From Planctomycetota bacterium (GTDB lineage: Bacteria; Planctomycetota; UBA1135; GCA-002686595): DNA of 64,000 nt. Made by a program: the position numbers and the translations under genes. The first letter of the stretch is position 1. Each line of letters begins with the position of its first letter. The stretch lies in contig JAEUHY010000023.1 in assembly GCA_016795325.1 (NCBI GenBank), positions 1-64,000 on the forward strand. Direction: 5' to 3'. Of this stretch, positions 1-8,726 are shown piece by piece. A model generated the notes under the pieces. It did not search any database, was not told the origin of the DNA, and saw only the letters and a list, made by a program, of their open reading frames with translations.

Positions 1-1
1 T

Positions 2-265
2 CCGTGGAGCCCGGGCAGCACGAGCTTCCTGTGCGTCAAGGGCCCCACGCAGCGTGCGGGTTCGCAGGGCGCGGGCGGCACGACCAACGCGTGCGACGGC
101 GCCTTCTCGCTCGACTGGGACCTGTTCGTCACGAACAACCCGATCGCGGTCGGTGTGCCGTTCTCGGCCGGCGACTCGATCTTCGTGCAGGCGTGGTTCC
201 GCGACCCGCCGGCGCCGAAGACGACCAACCTCTCGAACGCGATCGAGATGACGGTCCAGCCCTGA
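2..265 (+). CDS. C-terminal fragment of a secreted module protein (partial, 5' cut by window)
   Basis: Only the last 87 codons are present, in frame from base 2 to the TGA at 263-265. The translation contains FLCVKGPTQR, a DWDLF segment, VQAWFRDPPAPKTTNLSNA and a terminal TVQP. This matches the end of the next gene almost residue for residue, so it is the tail of a paralog of that secreted P-domain protein. The same C-terminal module ends six other secreted proteins in the window. The module has no function I can name. A hairpin terminator follows. The upstream domain content is unknown. Confidence 0.85.
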   Translation, partial: PWSPGSTSFLCVKGPTQRAGSQGAGGTTNACDGAFSLDWDLFVTNNPIAVGVPFSAGDSIFVQAWFRDPPAPKTTNLSNAIEMTVQP

Positions 266-281
266 TCGGCTGATTCGTGAG

Positions 282-305
282 CGCACGCGCCGACAAGCGC
301 GTGCG
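282..305 (+). terminator. Hairpin downstream of the partial module gene
   Basis: CGCACGCGC (282-290) and GCGCGTGCG (297-305) are perfect inverted repeats around a 6-nt loop, 16 bases after the stop codon. There is no T-tract of its own; it may act together with the hairpin that follows. Confidence 0.4.
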
Positions 306-313
306 TGAGCACT

Positions 314-346
314 CTCGGGCTGCCCACGGGCGGCCCGAGTTCGTTT
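314..346 (+). terminator. Probable rho-independent terminator
   Basis: CTCGGGC at 314-320 pairs with GCCCGAG at 333-339, and the inner bases continue the stem through one T-G wobble. The sequence then runs TTCGTTT. Equivalent hairpins follow the next two paralogs. The remaining bases to the next gene (347-622) show no convincing gene. Confidence 0.6.
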
Positions 347-622
347 ACAGCCGCTGCGTTGCGACGTCGAGCGGCGTCCCAGAACCTCGCGTGGGTCGGG
401 ACGTGATCTTCGAGATCGGGCGCTCGACGAGCGGCGGCGATGCGCGAGTGTTGTCCCGCGCACGCGAACTTGAACGAATCCGGCGTGAGGCGCGCGCACG
501 GCGTTCGCTTCGGCAGTTACGATCTTATTCGTCACGATCGCCTGCCGCGTTCGTGCCTGCCGTCGCGGCCTCTGCTTTCCGCGCTGCGGCAATCGTCAGG
601 ACGTAAGCAGCGAGTACACCTC

Positions 623-2515
623 ATGCGTCTCACCAAGTTCCTCTCCGGCGTCCTGGCACTGGTTGCCAGCGCGCTGGTCCTCTCCGACGTCTCGAGCGCG
701 CAGACGATCGGTTGCGCCACCGGCGGTCCCGGCGGCCTCCACCGCACGAACGGAAGCACGGGAGGCGGCGGCGCCTACCCGACGACCTTCCCGCCGAACG
801 AGTTCGAAACGAGCCTCGCCGTGTCGACGTTGCCGGTTGGCGCGACGCGCGTCACCGAGATCAAGCTCAACGGCATGACCCACACGTGGGCCAGCGACCT
901 TCAGGTCGTCCTCACTGCCCCCAACGGCTCGCGCTACAACGTGTTCACGCGCGGCGGCGGCGGCTGCGACTTCTTCGGCGACTACGCGTTTGTGCCGCCG
1001 TGCACGACCGGCGTTCCGTTCCCTGACGGCAACACGTGCTTCGGGATCATTCCCGGCGGCACCTACGACCAAGTGTTCGACCCCTTCTGGGGCAGCGGCA
1101 CGCAGGGCGTCGACGACGTGCCCCTCGACACGATTCCCGCTGCGGTCGGAACGTGGAAGCTGACCTTCTACGACTGGGTTGCGGGGGACTTCGGTTCGCT
1201 GCAGAGCTGGGACATCTGCTTCGGCACGCCGCAGATCGCGCTGCCGGCGGTTCCCAACACCACCGGTCCGGCCAACGGATCGTCGCTGTGCGCTTCGAGC
1301 GTCACCCTCACCTGGGACGCGGCGAACTGCGCGACGAGCTATGACGTCGAGGTGAATGGCGTCGTCACGACGGGCCTGACCAACACGTCGTTCACGGCCA
1401 GCGGTCTGACCGCGGGCAACTACAACTGGCGCGTGCGCGGCGTGAGCGGTTCGGGAAGCTCGGCCTACTCGGCCATGCAGTCCTTCACGATCGCCACGTT
1501 GACGGCCTGGGGCTGCACCAGCGGCGGCGGCGGGCTCATCCCGACGAGCGGCGGCGGCGGCGTCGAAGGCGTCTGGCCGTTCACCCTCCCGACGGGCGAG
1601 TTGGCCTCGACGACCGCGGTGGTCGTTCCCAGCGGCGCGACGCGCATCTCCGGCGTGCGCCTCAACGGCTTGACGCACACCTGGTCGGGCGACAACCAGA
1701 TCGTGCTCACCTCGCCTGCCGGCGTGAACTACAACCTCTTCCAAGAGGTCGACGGCGTGTTCGGCGGCGGCTGCGGCGACGACTTCAACGGTGACTACGT
1801 GATCGTCGACGCGACCACGGGTGTCGATCAATGCGGCATCCCCGGCGCGAGCTTCGTGTGCGGCACGAGCTCGCCGGTGACGGCTGGCGCGATCCTGCAG
1901 TACTACGGCGCGTGGAACAGCGGCGACGCGGGCATCGTGAACGTCGACCTGAACAACATCCCGATCGCGTCGGGCAACTGGACGCTCACGATCTACGACT
2001 GGTTCCTCGTCGGCGACAACGGCACGTTGGGCAGCTGGGAGCTGTGCTTCGACGCCGGTGGCGGCCCGAGCGGTCCCGTCACGTACTGCACCTCGTCGAC
2101 GACGACGAACGGTTGCACGCCGGCCATCGCGGCCAGCGCTCAGCCCAGCGCGACGAACGCCACGGCGCCGTTGCTCACGGTCTCGAGCGTCGAAGGCGCG
2201 AAGCAGGGTCTCTTCTTCTACGGTCTCGACAACACCGGCTTCTCGCCGCTGCAGTGGGGCCCGGGCAGCTCGAGCTTCCTGTGCGTCAAGTCCCCGACGC
2301 AGCGCACGTTCGCGCAGGCTTCGGGCGGCATCGCCAACACCTGCAGTGGCGCGTTCAGCCAGGACTGGAACGCGTTCCAGGCGTCGCTGCCGGGCGCGCT
2401 CGGCCAGCCGTTCGCGGCGGGCGACAAGGTGTATGTGCAGGCCTGGTTCCGCGACCCGCCGGCGCCGAAGACCACCAACCTCTCGGACGCTGTCGAGTTG
2501 ACGGTCCAGCCTTGA
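623..2515 (+). CDS. Secreted protein with two P-domains, a fibronectin-like linker and the shared C-terminal module
   Basis: A 630-residue protein starting at ATG 623, where a signal peptide (MRLTKFLSGVLALVASALVL, cleavage after SSAQ) appears; the open frame extends upstream to 440 but without a signal. Two copies of a proprotein-convertase P-domain-like unit are visible at about residues 30-210 and 290-485, each with an L.G.THTW..D-type strand and an ending like LTIYDW..GD.G.LGSW.LCF. Between them is a fibronectin type III-like segment (LTWDAANCATSYDVEVNG). The last ~143 residues (YC..TTTNGCTPAI to TVQP) are the shared module. P-domains are jelly-roll folds usually attached to proteases; no protease domain is present, so a surface or matrix role is inferred. 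No clear Shine-Dalgarno is seen. Confidence 0.88.
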   Translation: MRLTKFLSGVLALVASALVLSDVSSAQTIGCATGGPGGLHRTNGSTGGGGAYPTTFPPNEFETSLAVSTLPVGATRVTEIKLNGMTHTWASDLQVVLTAPNGSRYNVFTRGGGGCDFFGDYAFVPPCTTGVPFPDGNTCFGIIPGGTYDQVFDPFWGSGTQGVDDVPLDTIPAAVGTWKLTFYDWVAGDFGSLQSWDICFGTPQIALPAVPNTTGPANGSSLCASSVTLTWDAANCATSYDVEVNGVVTTGLTNTSFTASGLTAGNYNWRVRGVSGSGSSAYSAMQSFTIATLTAWGCTSGGGGLIPTSGGGGVEGVWPFTLPTGELASTTAVVVPSGATRISGVRLNGLTHTWSGDNQIVLTSPAGVNYNLFQEVDGVFGGGCGDDFNGDYVIVDATTGVDQCGIPGASFVCGTSSPVTAGAILQYYGAWNSGDAGIVNVDLNNIPIASGNWTLTIYDWFLVGDNGTLGSWELCFDAGGGPSGPVTYCTSSTTTNGCTPAIAASAQPSATNATAPLLTVSSVEGAKQGLFFYGLDNTGFSPLQWGPGSSSFLCVKSPTQRTFAQASGGIANTCSGAFSQDWNAFQASLPGALGQPFAAGDKVYVQAWFRDPPAPKTTNLSDAVELTVQP

Positions 2516-2574
2516 TCGCGGCCGAGCAGGTCGCGTAACTCTGCGGGCGAGCTAGCGCTCGCTCGGGATCCTCT

Positions 2575-2602
2575 ACCCGGGCTGCCAAAGGGCAGCCCGG
2601 GT
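2575..2602 (+). terminator. Strong hairpin terminator after the P-domain gene
   Basis: ACCCGGGCTGCC (2575-2586) and GGCAGCCCGGGT (2591-2602) form a perfect 12-bp stem with an AAAG loop, followed by TCGTCT. It lies 60 bp after the stop codon. Confidence 0.65.
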
Positions 2603-3157
2603 TCGTCTGTGGCGGAAGCCGCGACCGACACGAGCATGCGCTCGCCTCGGCACGCCGCGCAGCTGGAGTTCGTCGGCGGGCCGAGTGCAGGAACGCGCGG
2701 GCAGCCGGAGTTCAGGCCGCGCCGCGTGATTGTGGTGCTGAGCGAGTTCCAGGGCCAAGCGTCAGCGGTCGGTCGCGGTGCGGTGTCGATGAGCGGCCCA
2801 GGCAGCTTCGCGAACGTGGTCGCGAACGGCGTGGGGCGACGCCTGCGGCGTCACCACAACGCCTCGCCCCCGTGCGGCTCGAGTTTGAGTGCCACGCGCC
2901 CCTACGGCTGAGGTTGGGTGAGAGCCTGCGGTTTGCGCGGGCGCTGCCGTGTCCGCTCCGCGCTTGCGCGGACAAGTTCAGGTGTTGGATCCCCGTTGGC
3001 AGCGTGTTCTCGCGCCGTTCAGAAAGGCCGCCCGAAACCGGCCGGGGCGGCTATTCTCGCGTATGGAGTGCAGCGCGCCGAGCGCTGTCCCGGCCCGGCG
3101 GGCTCTGCTTGACCGCCGCGTGCGCCGTCAGGGACTCAAGCAGCTTCTCGCTTCTCC
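2603..3157. other. Intergenic stretch without a recognisable gene
   Basis: Short open frames here have no signal peptide, motif or plausible ribosome binding site. A 7-bp stem (TGTCCGC/GCGGACA) lies around 2950-2975. The promoter for the next P-domain gene presumably lies at the right end, but no -35/-10 pair is convincing. Confidence 0.4.
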
Positions 3158-5008
3158 ATGCACGCACACAGACTTTTGAAGACGCTCGCCGCGGCGGCGT
3201 CGATTTGTTCGATCGCAGTCCACGCTCAGGCCCAAACGCTCGGCTGCGCGACCAACGGCGGCGGTTCCGCCATTCCGGTTGCTGGCACGGGTGGCGGCGG
3301 CGTCTATCCGGCGACCCTTCCGCCGAGCCCCGCGACCGCCACGCTCAACGTCGCGAGCCTCCCGGCGGGAGCCACGGTCGTAACCGAGGTGACGTTGCGC
3401 GGCCTGACGCACACCTACTTCAACGACCTCCAGTTCGTGCTCGTCGATCCCGCTGGCGGTCAGCACAACTTGATCGCACGTGCGCCGCTCACCTGCGATC
3501 TCAACGGCGACTACACCGTCGTGCCGTCGGGAGGCTGCGCCCAACCGTACCCGGCTGCCTGCGCCGGCACCGCGATTTTTCCTCCGGGCGCCTACGCGCA
3601 GGATTTCGGCGCGTGGCCGACTGGAACGAACGGCATCAGCAACACGCCGCTGAACACGATTCCCGCGGCGACGGGACTGTGGTCGGTGGTCGTGTACGAC
3701 TGGGCTGCGGTCGACGTCGGTGCGCTCACGAGCTTCGACGTGTGCTTCGGCGGACCGAACCCGACGCTGATCGCTCCGGGGCAAGTCACGCCGCTCAACA
3801 ACGCGACAGTCTCCGCTCCGGTCACGCTCGAGTGGGCGGCGCTCGCCTGCGCGACCGCTTACGACATCGAAGTCGACGGCGTCCTGACGACGAACCAGCT
3901 CTCGAACACCTTTGTCGTCAACCCGGCGCCCGGCGTCCACACTTGGCGTGTCCGCGGCCGCGACAACATCGGCCCCGGTCCGTTCTCGGGCCTGCGCAAC
4001 TTCACCGTGCTGCCTCCGCCTCCGCCGACCACTTGCGTGTCCGGCAACGGCGGTGGCTTGATCCCGCTGACGGGCACCGGCGGCGTCGGCAGCGTCTGGC
4101 CGACCACGTTCCCGGCCAACGAACTCGCACTCACCAGCAACATCGTTCCGCCGTCGCCGTCGGCGCAGTTGATCAAGGTCGAGCTCCAAGGCCTGGCTCA
4201 CACCTGGGTTGGTGACCTGCAGGTCGTGCTGACCGATCCCACGGGCGGTCGTCACAACCTGATCTGCCGTCCCGGCTCGGTCGGCGGCACGGTCGGACTG
4301 AACTGCGACCTCGACGGCACGGACTACGTGATCTTCGCGGCGGGCCAGCTCGACATCCCGACGGCGTGCCCGGGCACCTCGTTCCCCGGAGGCAACTACA
4401 ACCAGAGCTTCGGCTCGTGGAACTCGGGCGACCTCGGCGTGTTCAACACTCCGCTGTCGGCGATTCCGGTTTCGGCGGGCAACTGGACGCTCACGGTCTA
4501 CGACTGGGCCGGCGGCGACGCTGGCGCGCTGAGCAACTGGAGCCTGTGCTTCTCGGGCCCCGTCGCTCCGCCGACCTTCTGCACGCCTCCGGGCACGACG
4601 ACCAACGGCTGCACGCCGACGATCGCCGCGACCGGCAACCCGAACGTCGCGCAGAACAACAACTGCGTGATCACGGTCTCGAACGTCGAAGGCCAGAAGC
4701 AGGGCTTGCTCTTCTACGGCGTCAGCGGCCAGGTGAACTTCCCTTGGTGCCCGACGAACAGCCCGAGCCTCCTGTGCGTGAAGGCGCCGACGCAGCGCAT
4801 CTTCCCGCAGGGCACGGGCGGCACGACGGGACAGTGCAACGGCCAGATCCAGAACGACTGGAACGCGTTCCAGAACACGTTCGTGGGCGCGGTCGGCGCA
4901 CCGTTCTCGTCGGGCACGGTGGTCACCATGCAGGGCTGGTTCCGCGACCCGCCGGCGTGCAAGACGACCTTCCTCAGCCAGGGCATCTCGCTGACCTACG
5001 TACCCTGA
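3158..5008 (+). CDS. Secreted protein with two P-domains and the shared C-terminal module (paralog of the preceding gene)
   Basis: A 616-residue protein with signal peptide MHAHRLLKTLAAAASICSIA and cleavage near VHAQAQ. The architecture equals its neighbour: P-domain-like unit (~30-205; LRGLTHTYFNDLQFVLVDP, VVVYDWAAVDVGALTSFDV), fibronectin-like linker (VTLEWAALACATAYDIEVDG), second P-domain (~295-470; LQGLAHTWVGDLQVVLTDP, LTVYDWAGGDAGALSNWSL) and the C-terminal module from FCTPPGTTTNGCTPTI to LTYVP. The tandem arrangement with the two upstream genes shows local duplication. Cysteine pairs are conserved between copies, consistent with an exported disulfide-bonded protein. Function is unknown; surface display or matrix is inferred. 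Confidence 0.88.
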   Translation: MHAHRLLKTLAAAASICSIAVHAQAQTLGCATNGGGSAIPVAGTGGGGVYPATLPPSPATATLNVASLPAGATVVTEVTLRGLTHTYFNDLQFVLVDPAGGQHNLIARAPLTCDLNGDYTVVPSGGCAQPYPAACAGTAIFPPGAYAQDFGAWPTGTNGISNTPLNTIPAATGLWSVVVYDWAAVDVGALTSFDVCFGGPNPTLIAPGQVTPLNNATVSAPVTLEWAALACATAYDIEVDGVLTTNQLSNTFVVNPAPGVHTWRVRGRDNIGPGPFSGLRNFTVLPPPPPTTCVSGNGGGLIPLTGTGGVGSVWPTTFPANELALTSNIVPPSPSAQLIKVELQGLAHTWVGDLQVVLTDPTGGRHNLICRPGSVGGTVGLNCDLDGTDYVIFAAGQLDIPTACPGTSFPGGNYNQSFGSWNSGDLGVFNTPLSAIPVSAGNWTLTVYDWAGGDAGALSNWSLCFSGPVAPPTFCTPPGTTTNGCTPTIAATGNPNVAQNNNCVITVSNVEGQKQGLLFYGVSGQVNFPWCPTNSPSLLCVKAPTQRIFPQGTGGTTGQCNGQIQNDWNAFQNTFVGAVGAPFSSGTVVTMQGWFRDPPACKTTFLSQGISLTYVP

Positions 5009-5057
5009 GCGCGTGAGTTCGAAGCTCGGTCGCCCCGCGGCGGCCGAGCGCAGCTTG

Positions 5058-5090
5058 CCGGACGGTCCTCGGGCCGTCCGGTTTGTTTTT
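5058..5090 (+). terminator. Rho-independent terminator with U-tract
   Basis: CCGGACGG (5058-5065) pairs with CCGTCCGG (5074-5081), followed directly by TTTGTTTTT. This is the most canonical terminator in the window. It ends where the convergent kinase gene stops, so it may serve both strands. Confidence 0.85.
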
Positions 5091-6688
5091 CAGCGCGCCT
5101 GCTGCGTGACGATGCGCTCGAGCACGCGCCCAACGGTGTCCGCGGCGCGCTCCGCCGGGCTTGCGTGCTCGACGAACTCGCTCGCGGCCAACTCCGTCGG
5201 CGGCTCGAACGCGGCGCGGGCGCGCACGAACACCTCCCAGTCCGCATCGGAGGCGCAGTCCGGGTCGGATGTTCGAACGGCGAGGCGCGCGCGCGCCGTG
5301 GTTTCGTCCGTGTGCGCGTGGACGAGCACGAAGGGCGCTCCCAACTCACGCGCCAACGCGCGGAACCTGCCGCGCAGGACGGCGCTCGGAAAGTTCGCAT
5401 CCACGACCACGCTGCGTCGCAACTTGCGCGAGCCGGACGGTTGCAAGGCTTCGCGCGCGCTCGCCAGCAGCGAGTCGTACGTGCGTTCCTTGAGCGTCGG
5501 CGAGTACAGACCCTGGTTCCACGCTTCGGCGCCCAGACGCTGGGTGCTGCCGACCGCGAGTCGACGCCGTCGCACGTCGCTCGACAGCAGCACGGCTTCG
5601 AACGGCGCTGCGAGGCGCGGCGCGAGCCAGCTCTTGCCGCTCGCCGGCAGTCCGCAGGTCAGGATCAACACCGGCGGCAGCGAGTAGCTCGCGGCGAGGT
5701 GCAGGTAGTCCTGGCACTGCTCGAACGCCGCATCGTCGCGGCGCTCGCGCGCCCGCAGCAGCGCGACCTTCGATCGCACCAGCGCGCGGTAGGTCTTGTA
5801 GAAGTCGAGGACCTCGAGCAACGTCGTGTCCGCGGCGCGTGTCGCGTACTCGTGCGCCAGCATCGACGAGAAGCCGCGGTAGCCGCGGAAGTCGAGGTCC
5901 ATGCACAGGAAGGCGAGTTCGCTCGCGACGTCGCCGCAGCGAAAGGCCTCGGAGAACTCGATGCAGTCGTAGGCGATCACCTCGCCGTCCGTCAGGCACA
6001 GGTTGCCCGCGTGCAGGTCGCCGTGTCCATCGCAGACGTGGGCCGCGGTCGCGCGCTCGGCGAGCAGTTCGGCGACGCGCGAGCCCGTCAAGTCGCGCTC
6101 GGTGGCGGCGCGCAGGTGGCCGAGCAGCGCATCCGACAGCGCGTCGAGTCCGCGGCCGCCTGCGTGTTCGGCGAGCGCGGTCAAGTTGTCGCGTGCGTTG
6201 CGCGCCACGGCCTGCGGCGACGCGAATTCGGTGATGCGCTCGCCGCGAGCGCAGCGAGCGTGGAAATCCGCGAGGAACTCGGCAATCTGGCGCACGAGCG
6301 AGTTGTCGAACTCACCGCGTTCGAGCAGCGCATCGAGCATGCGCTCGGCCGGGAGGCGCCGCATCTCGACGACCCACTCGACGACCTCGCCTGGTCCGTC
6401 GAGCTCGAGCGCGCCGTCGCTGCGCCGCGCGAGCGGCGCGATACGCACGTAGACCTGCGGCGCGAGCCGACGATTGAGCCGCAGCTCCTCCTCACACATC
6501 TGTCGACGACGTTCGAGCGTGCCGTAGTCGAGGAACGGCAGCACGAGCGACTTCTTGAGCTTGAACACGCGCTCGCCGACGAAGTACAGGCGCGAGATGT
6601 GCGTCTCGAGCCGTGCGACGCGCGTTGCGCCTGCGCGCCACACGCGCGCATCGAGCAAAGGGTCAGTGTCTTCGAGGGGCGGCAGCAT
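5090..6688 (-). CDS. Aminoglycoside phosphotransferase-like / AAA kinase fusion protein
   Basis: A 532-residue two-domain protein. Residues ~30-330 resemble the aminoglycoside phosphotransferase/choline kinase fold, with CDGHGDLHAGN at ~219-229 as the catalytic loop and YDCIEFSEAF at ~240-249 as the metal-binding region. Residues ~340-532 form a P-loop kinase with GLPASGKS at 346-353 (Walker A) and a downstream VVVDANF strand. The combination matches a known bacterial family of fused COG2187 and COG0645 domains whose substrate is not established. Upstream (67 bp) is a leftward Gfo/Idh gene, so cotranscription is possible. The gene ends at a terminator shared with the convergent P-domain gene. 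Confidence 0.85.
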   Translation of the reverse strand: MLPPLEDTDPLLDARVWRAGATRVARLETHISRLYFVGERVFKLKKSLVLPFLDYGTLERRRQMCEEELRLNRRLAPQVYVRIAPLARRSDGALELDGPGEVVEWVVEMRRLPAERMLDALLERGEFDNSLVRQIAEFLADFHARCARGERITEFASPQAVARNARDNLTALAEHAGGRGLDALSDALLGHLRAATERDLTGSRVAELLAERATAAHVCDGHGDLHAGNLCLTDGEVIAYDCIEFSEAFRCGDVASELAFLCMDLDFRGYRGFSSMLAHEYATRAADTTLLEVLDFYKTYRALVRSKVALLRARERRDDAAFEQCQDYLHLAASYSLPPVLILTCGLPASGKSWLAPRLAAPFEAVLLSSDVRRRRLAVGSTQRLGAEAWNQGLYSPTLKERTYDSLLASAREALQPSGSRKLRRSVVVDANFPSAVLRGRFRALARELGAPFVLVHAHTDETTARARLAVRTSDPDCASDADWEVFVRARAAFEPPTELAASEFVEHASPAERAADTVGRVLERIVTQQAR

Positions 6689-6773
6689 CGCTCGCCCCGT
6701 TGTCGACGCACGGCGCGCTCAGCGCCATGCGGAGATCTCCGTACTTGGGCCGGGTTGACGCGCCCGGCCGTCG

Positions 6774-8090
6774 CTACAGCACGCGCGTGCGGCCCGGCAT
6801 CGGAATCGGATAGAGCCCGTTCGCGTCCGGCGTGACCGACGCGTCCGCGGTCCAGCTCAACTCCGCCGGCGCGAGCACCAGCTCGGAAGCCAGCGCCTCG
6901 TCCCAGCCGATCTCGCGGCCGGAGTAGGTCGCCATGCGGCCGAGGATCGCCGTCATCGTCGAGTGCGCGCCATTGACGCTCTCGTCGTGCTCACGCTCCT
7001 CGCGGATCGCGCGGAACAGCGCGTCGTGCTCGACCTGGTACGGATCGCCGCCCTCGGCGCGCGAGCGCCAGCGCGTGCCGTCCTTGAAGCTGATCGAAGC
7101 GCCCGAGATGTCGCACACGCCGTTCGCGCCGTGCGCGTGCTCGCTGACGTTCGACCACGTGCTCGGCTGGTGCCGGCACTGCGAGAACATCTTCGAACCG
7201 TCGGCGTAGGTGAACTCGACGAAGTGGTGGTCGTAGATCTCGCCGAAGTCCGGGCCCGTGCGCACTTGGCGTCCGCCCTGGCCCTGCGCGCGCACCGGCG
7301 TCGCGTTCTTGACCCAGTTGCACACGTCGATGTTGTGGATGTGCTGCTCGACGATGTGATCGCCGCACAGCCAGGTGAAGTAGTACCAGTTGCGCATCTG
7401 GTACTCGATCTCGGTCATCTGCGGCTGGCGCTTGTAAACCCACACACCATCGTTGTTCCAGTAGCAGCGCAGCAGGTTGATGTCGCCGATCGCGCCCTCT
7501 TGAAGGCGCTTGACCGTCTCGAGATAGCGCGCGTCGTGGTGGCGTTGGAGGCCGACGCCGACCTTGAGGCGCTGCTTCTTCGCCTGCTCCGCGGCGGCGA
7601 GCACACGGCGCACGCCGGGCGCGTCGACGGCGACGGGCTTCTCCATGAACACGTGCCGACCGCGCGAGACGGCGTACTCGAACTGCGCGGGGCGGAAGCC
7701 CGGCTGCGTGCACAAGAGCACGACGTCGCAGTCGACGTCGATCGCCTTCTTGTACGCATCGAAGCCCAAAAAGCGCCGCTCCGGCGGCACGTCGACGCGA
7801 TCGGGGCGCGCGCGAGAGACTTCGCCCAAGCACGTCTCGATGCGGTCGAGGAACGCATCGGCCATCGCGACGAGCTTCACCGGTCCCTCGGTCGAAAGCG
7901 CTTGCACGGCTGCGCCCGCGCCGCGGCCGCCGCAACCGACGAGCGCGACGCGCAGTTCCTTTTCGCCGAGCGTGCGCGCGAGCTTCGCGGCCGCGGGCTG
8001 CACCAACGCAGCGCCGGCGAGCGCTGCCGAAGAACCGACGAGGAACTGACGGCGTGCGACGCTGGGGGATCCGATGGGTGCGTGGGACAT
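6774..8090 (-). CDS. Tat-exported Gfo/Idh/MocA family oxidoreductase
   Basis: A 438-residue protein. The N-terminus has a twin-arginine signal (ARRQFLVGSSAALAGAALVQP). It is followed by a Rossmann dinucleotide-binding motif, VALVGCGGRGAG at ~48-59, and the family EKP motif in HVFMEKPVAVDAPG. The C-terminal domain contains DHIVEQHIHNIDVCNW. Such NAD(P)-dependent sugar oxidoreductases are often exported in planctomycetes, where they are thought to act on sugars or glycosides in the periplasm; the substrate cannot be read here. A close paralog with the same landmarks lies at 14498-15811. Confidence 0.92.
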   Translation of the reverse strand: MSHAPIGSPSVARRQFLVGSSAALAGAALVQPAAAKLARTLGEKELRVALVGCGGRGAGAAVQALSTEGPVKLVAMADAFLDRIETCLGEVSRARPDRVDVPPERRFLGFDAYKKAIDVDCDVVLLCTQPGFRPAQFEYAVSRGRHVFMEKPVAVDAPGVRRVLAAAEQAKKQRLKVGVGLQRHHDARYLETVKRLQEGAIGDINLLRCYWNNDGVWVYKRQPQMTEIEYQMRNWYYFTWLCGDHIVEQHIHNIDVCNWVKNATPVRAQGQGGRQVRTGPDFGEIYDHHFVEFTYADGSKMFSQCRHQPSTWSNVSEHAHGANGVCDISGASISFKDGTRWRSRAEGGDPYQVEHDALFRAIREEREHDESVNGAHSTMTAILGRMATYSGREIGWDEALASELVLAPAELSWTADASVTPDANGLYPIPMPGRTRVL

Positions 8091-8132
8091 GGGCGAAAGC
8101 TCGTGGGGTGAGGAACGACGCGGATCGTAGCG

Positions 8133-8705
8133 CTAGAAGTCGATCTGCACCTGATGCCATCGCCCCCAAAGTCGGCGGTAGCGATCAGGAGTGTCGGTCG
8201 GAGTCGCGTTGGCGTGCACGTACGCAAATCCGCCGCTGTCGAGCCAGCCGGTGTCAGGCGCCTCCACGATGACGCTGCGAGTGTGCGGGTCGACACGGAT
8301 CCAGCAGCCGCCGTAGAGCCCTACTCGTCGCGGCTCGTGCGTTGACCATTCGCGCGTGCCTTGCTGCGACGCGCTCCAGGCGTGTTCGGCGACGGCGCGC
8401 AGCGCGGGCAGGCTCGCGGCGAAGCGCAGGCGCAGCGGGACGCCGAGCGCGAGCAGCAACACGAGCGAAGGCGCGACGATCCACGAACGCCACGCGGCGC
8501 GTACCGCGCGCGGCTCGCGCCGCAGCGAGAACACGAGGCTCGCGATCCACATGACTCCGACGGGGAACGTCCAGAGCGCGCCGAACACGAACCAACTGAA
8601 ATAGCCGCCCGGCGCGCTCTGCGCCCAGGCCAGCACCGCGAAGCAGATCACGACGACCCACTGCATGCCGGGTCGAACGGGTCGGCGTTCTGCGGGCGCC
8701 GTCAT
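8133..8705 (-). CDS. Small membrane protein of unknown function
   Basis: A 190-residue protein. Three hydrophobic segments are visible, at ~15-33 (WVVVICFAVLAWA), ~35-58 (YFSWFVFGALWTFPVGVMWI) and ~75-92 (IVAPSLVLLLALGVPL). They are followed by a soluble C-terminal ~95 residues rich in Trp and Arg (GLYGGCWIRVD, WLDSGGFAYVH). I recognise no family. It lies 42 bp downstream of the Gfo/Idh gene and 21 bp after the SUMF1 gene's stop, on the same strand, so the three probably form one transcript. Confidence 0.6.
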   Translation of the reverse strand: MTAPAERRPVRPGMQWVVVICFAVLAWAQSAPGGYFSWFVFGALWTFPVGVMWIASLVFSLRREPRAVRAAWRSWIVAPSLVLLLALGVPLRLRFAASLPALRAVAEHAWSASQQGTREWSTHEPRRVGLYGGCWIRVDPHTRSVIVEAPDTGWLDSGGFAYVHANATPTDTPDRYRRLWGRWHQVQIDF

Positions 8706-8726
8706 GGGCCGTGGATTTGCAGCGTG

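Noticed and set aside
623..2515. Extension of the first P-domain gene to an upstream start at 440
   Set aside because: Codons 440-622 give Arg/Ser-rich sequence; the signal peptide begins at ATG 623.
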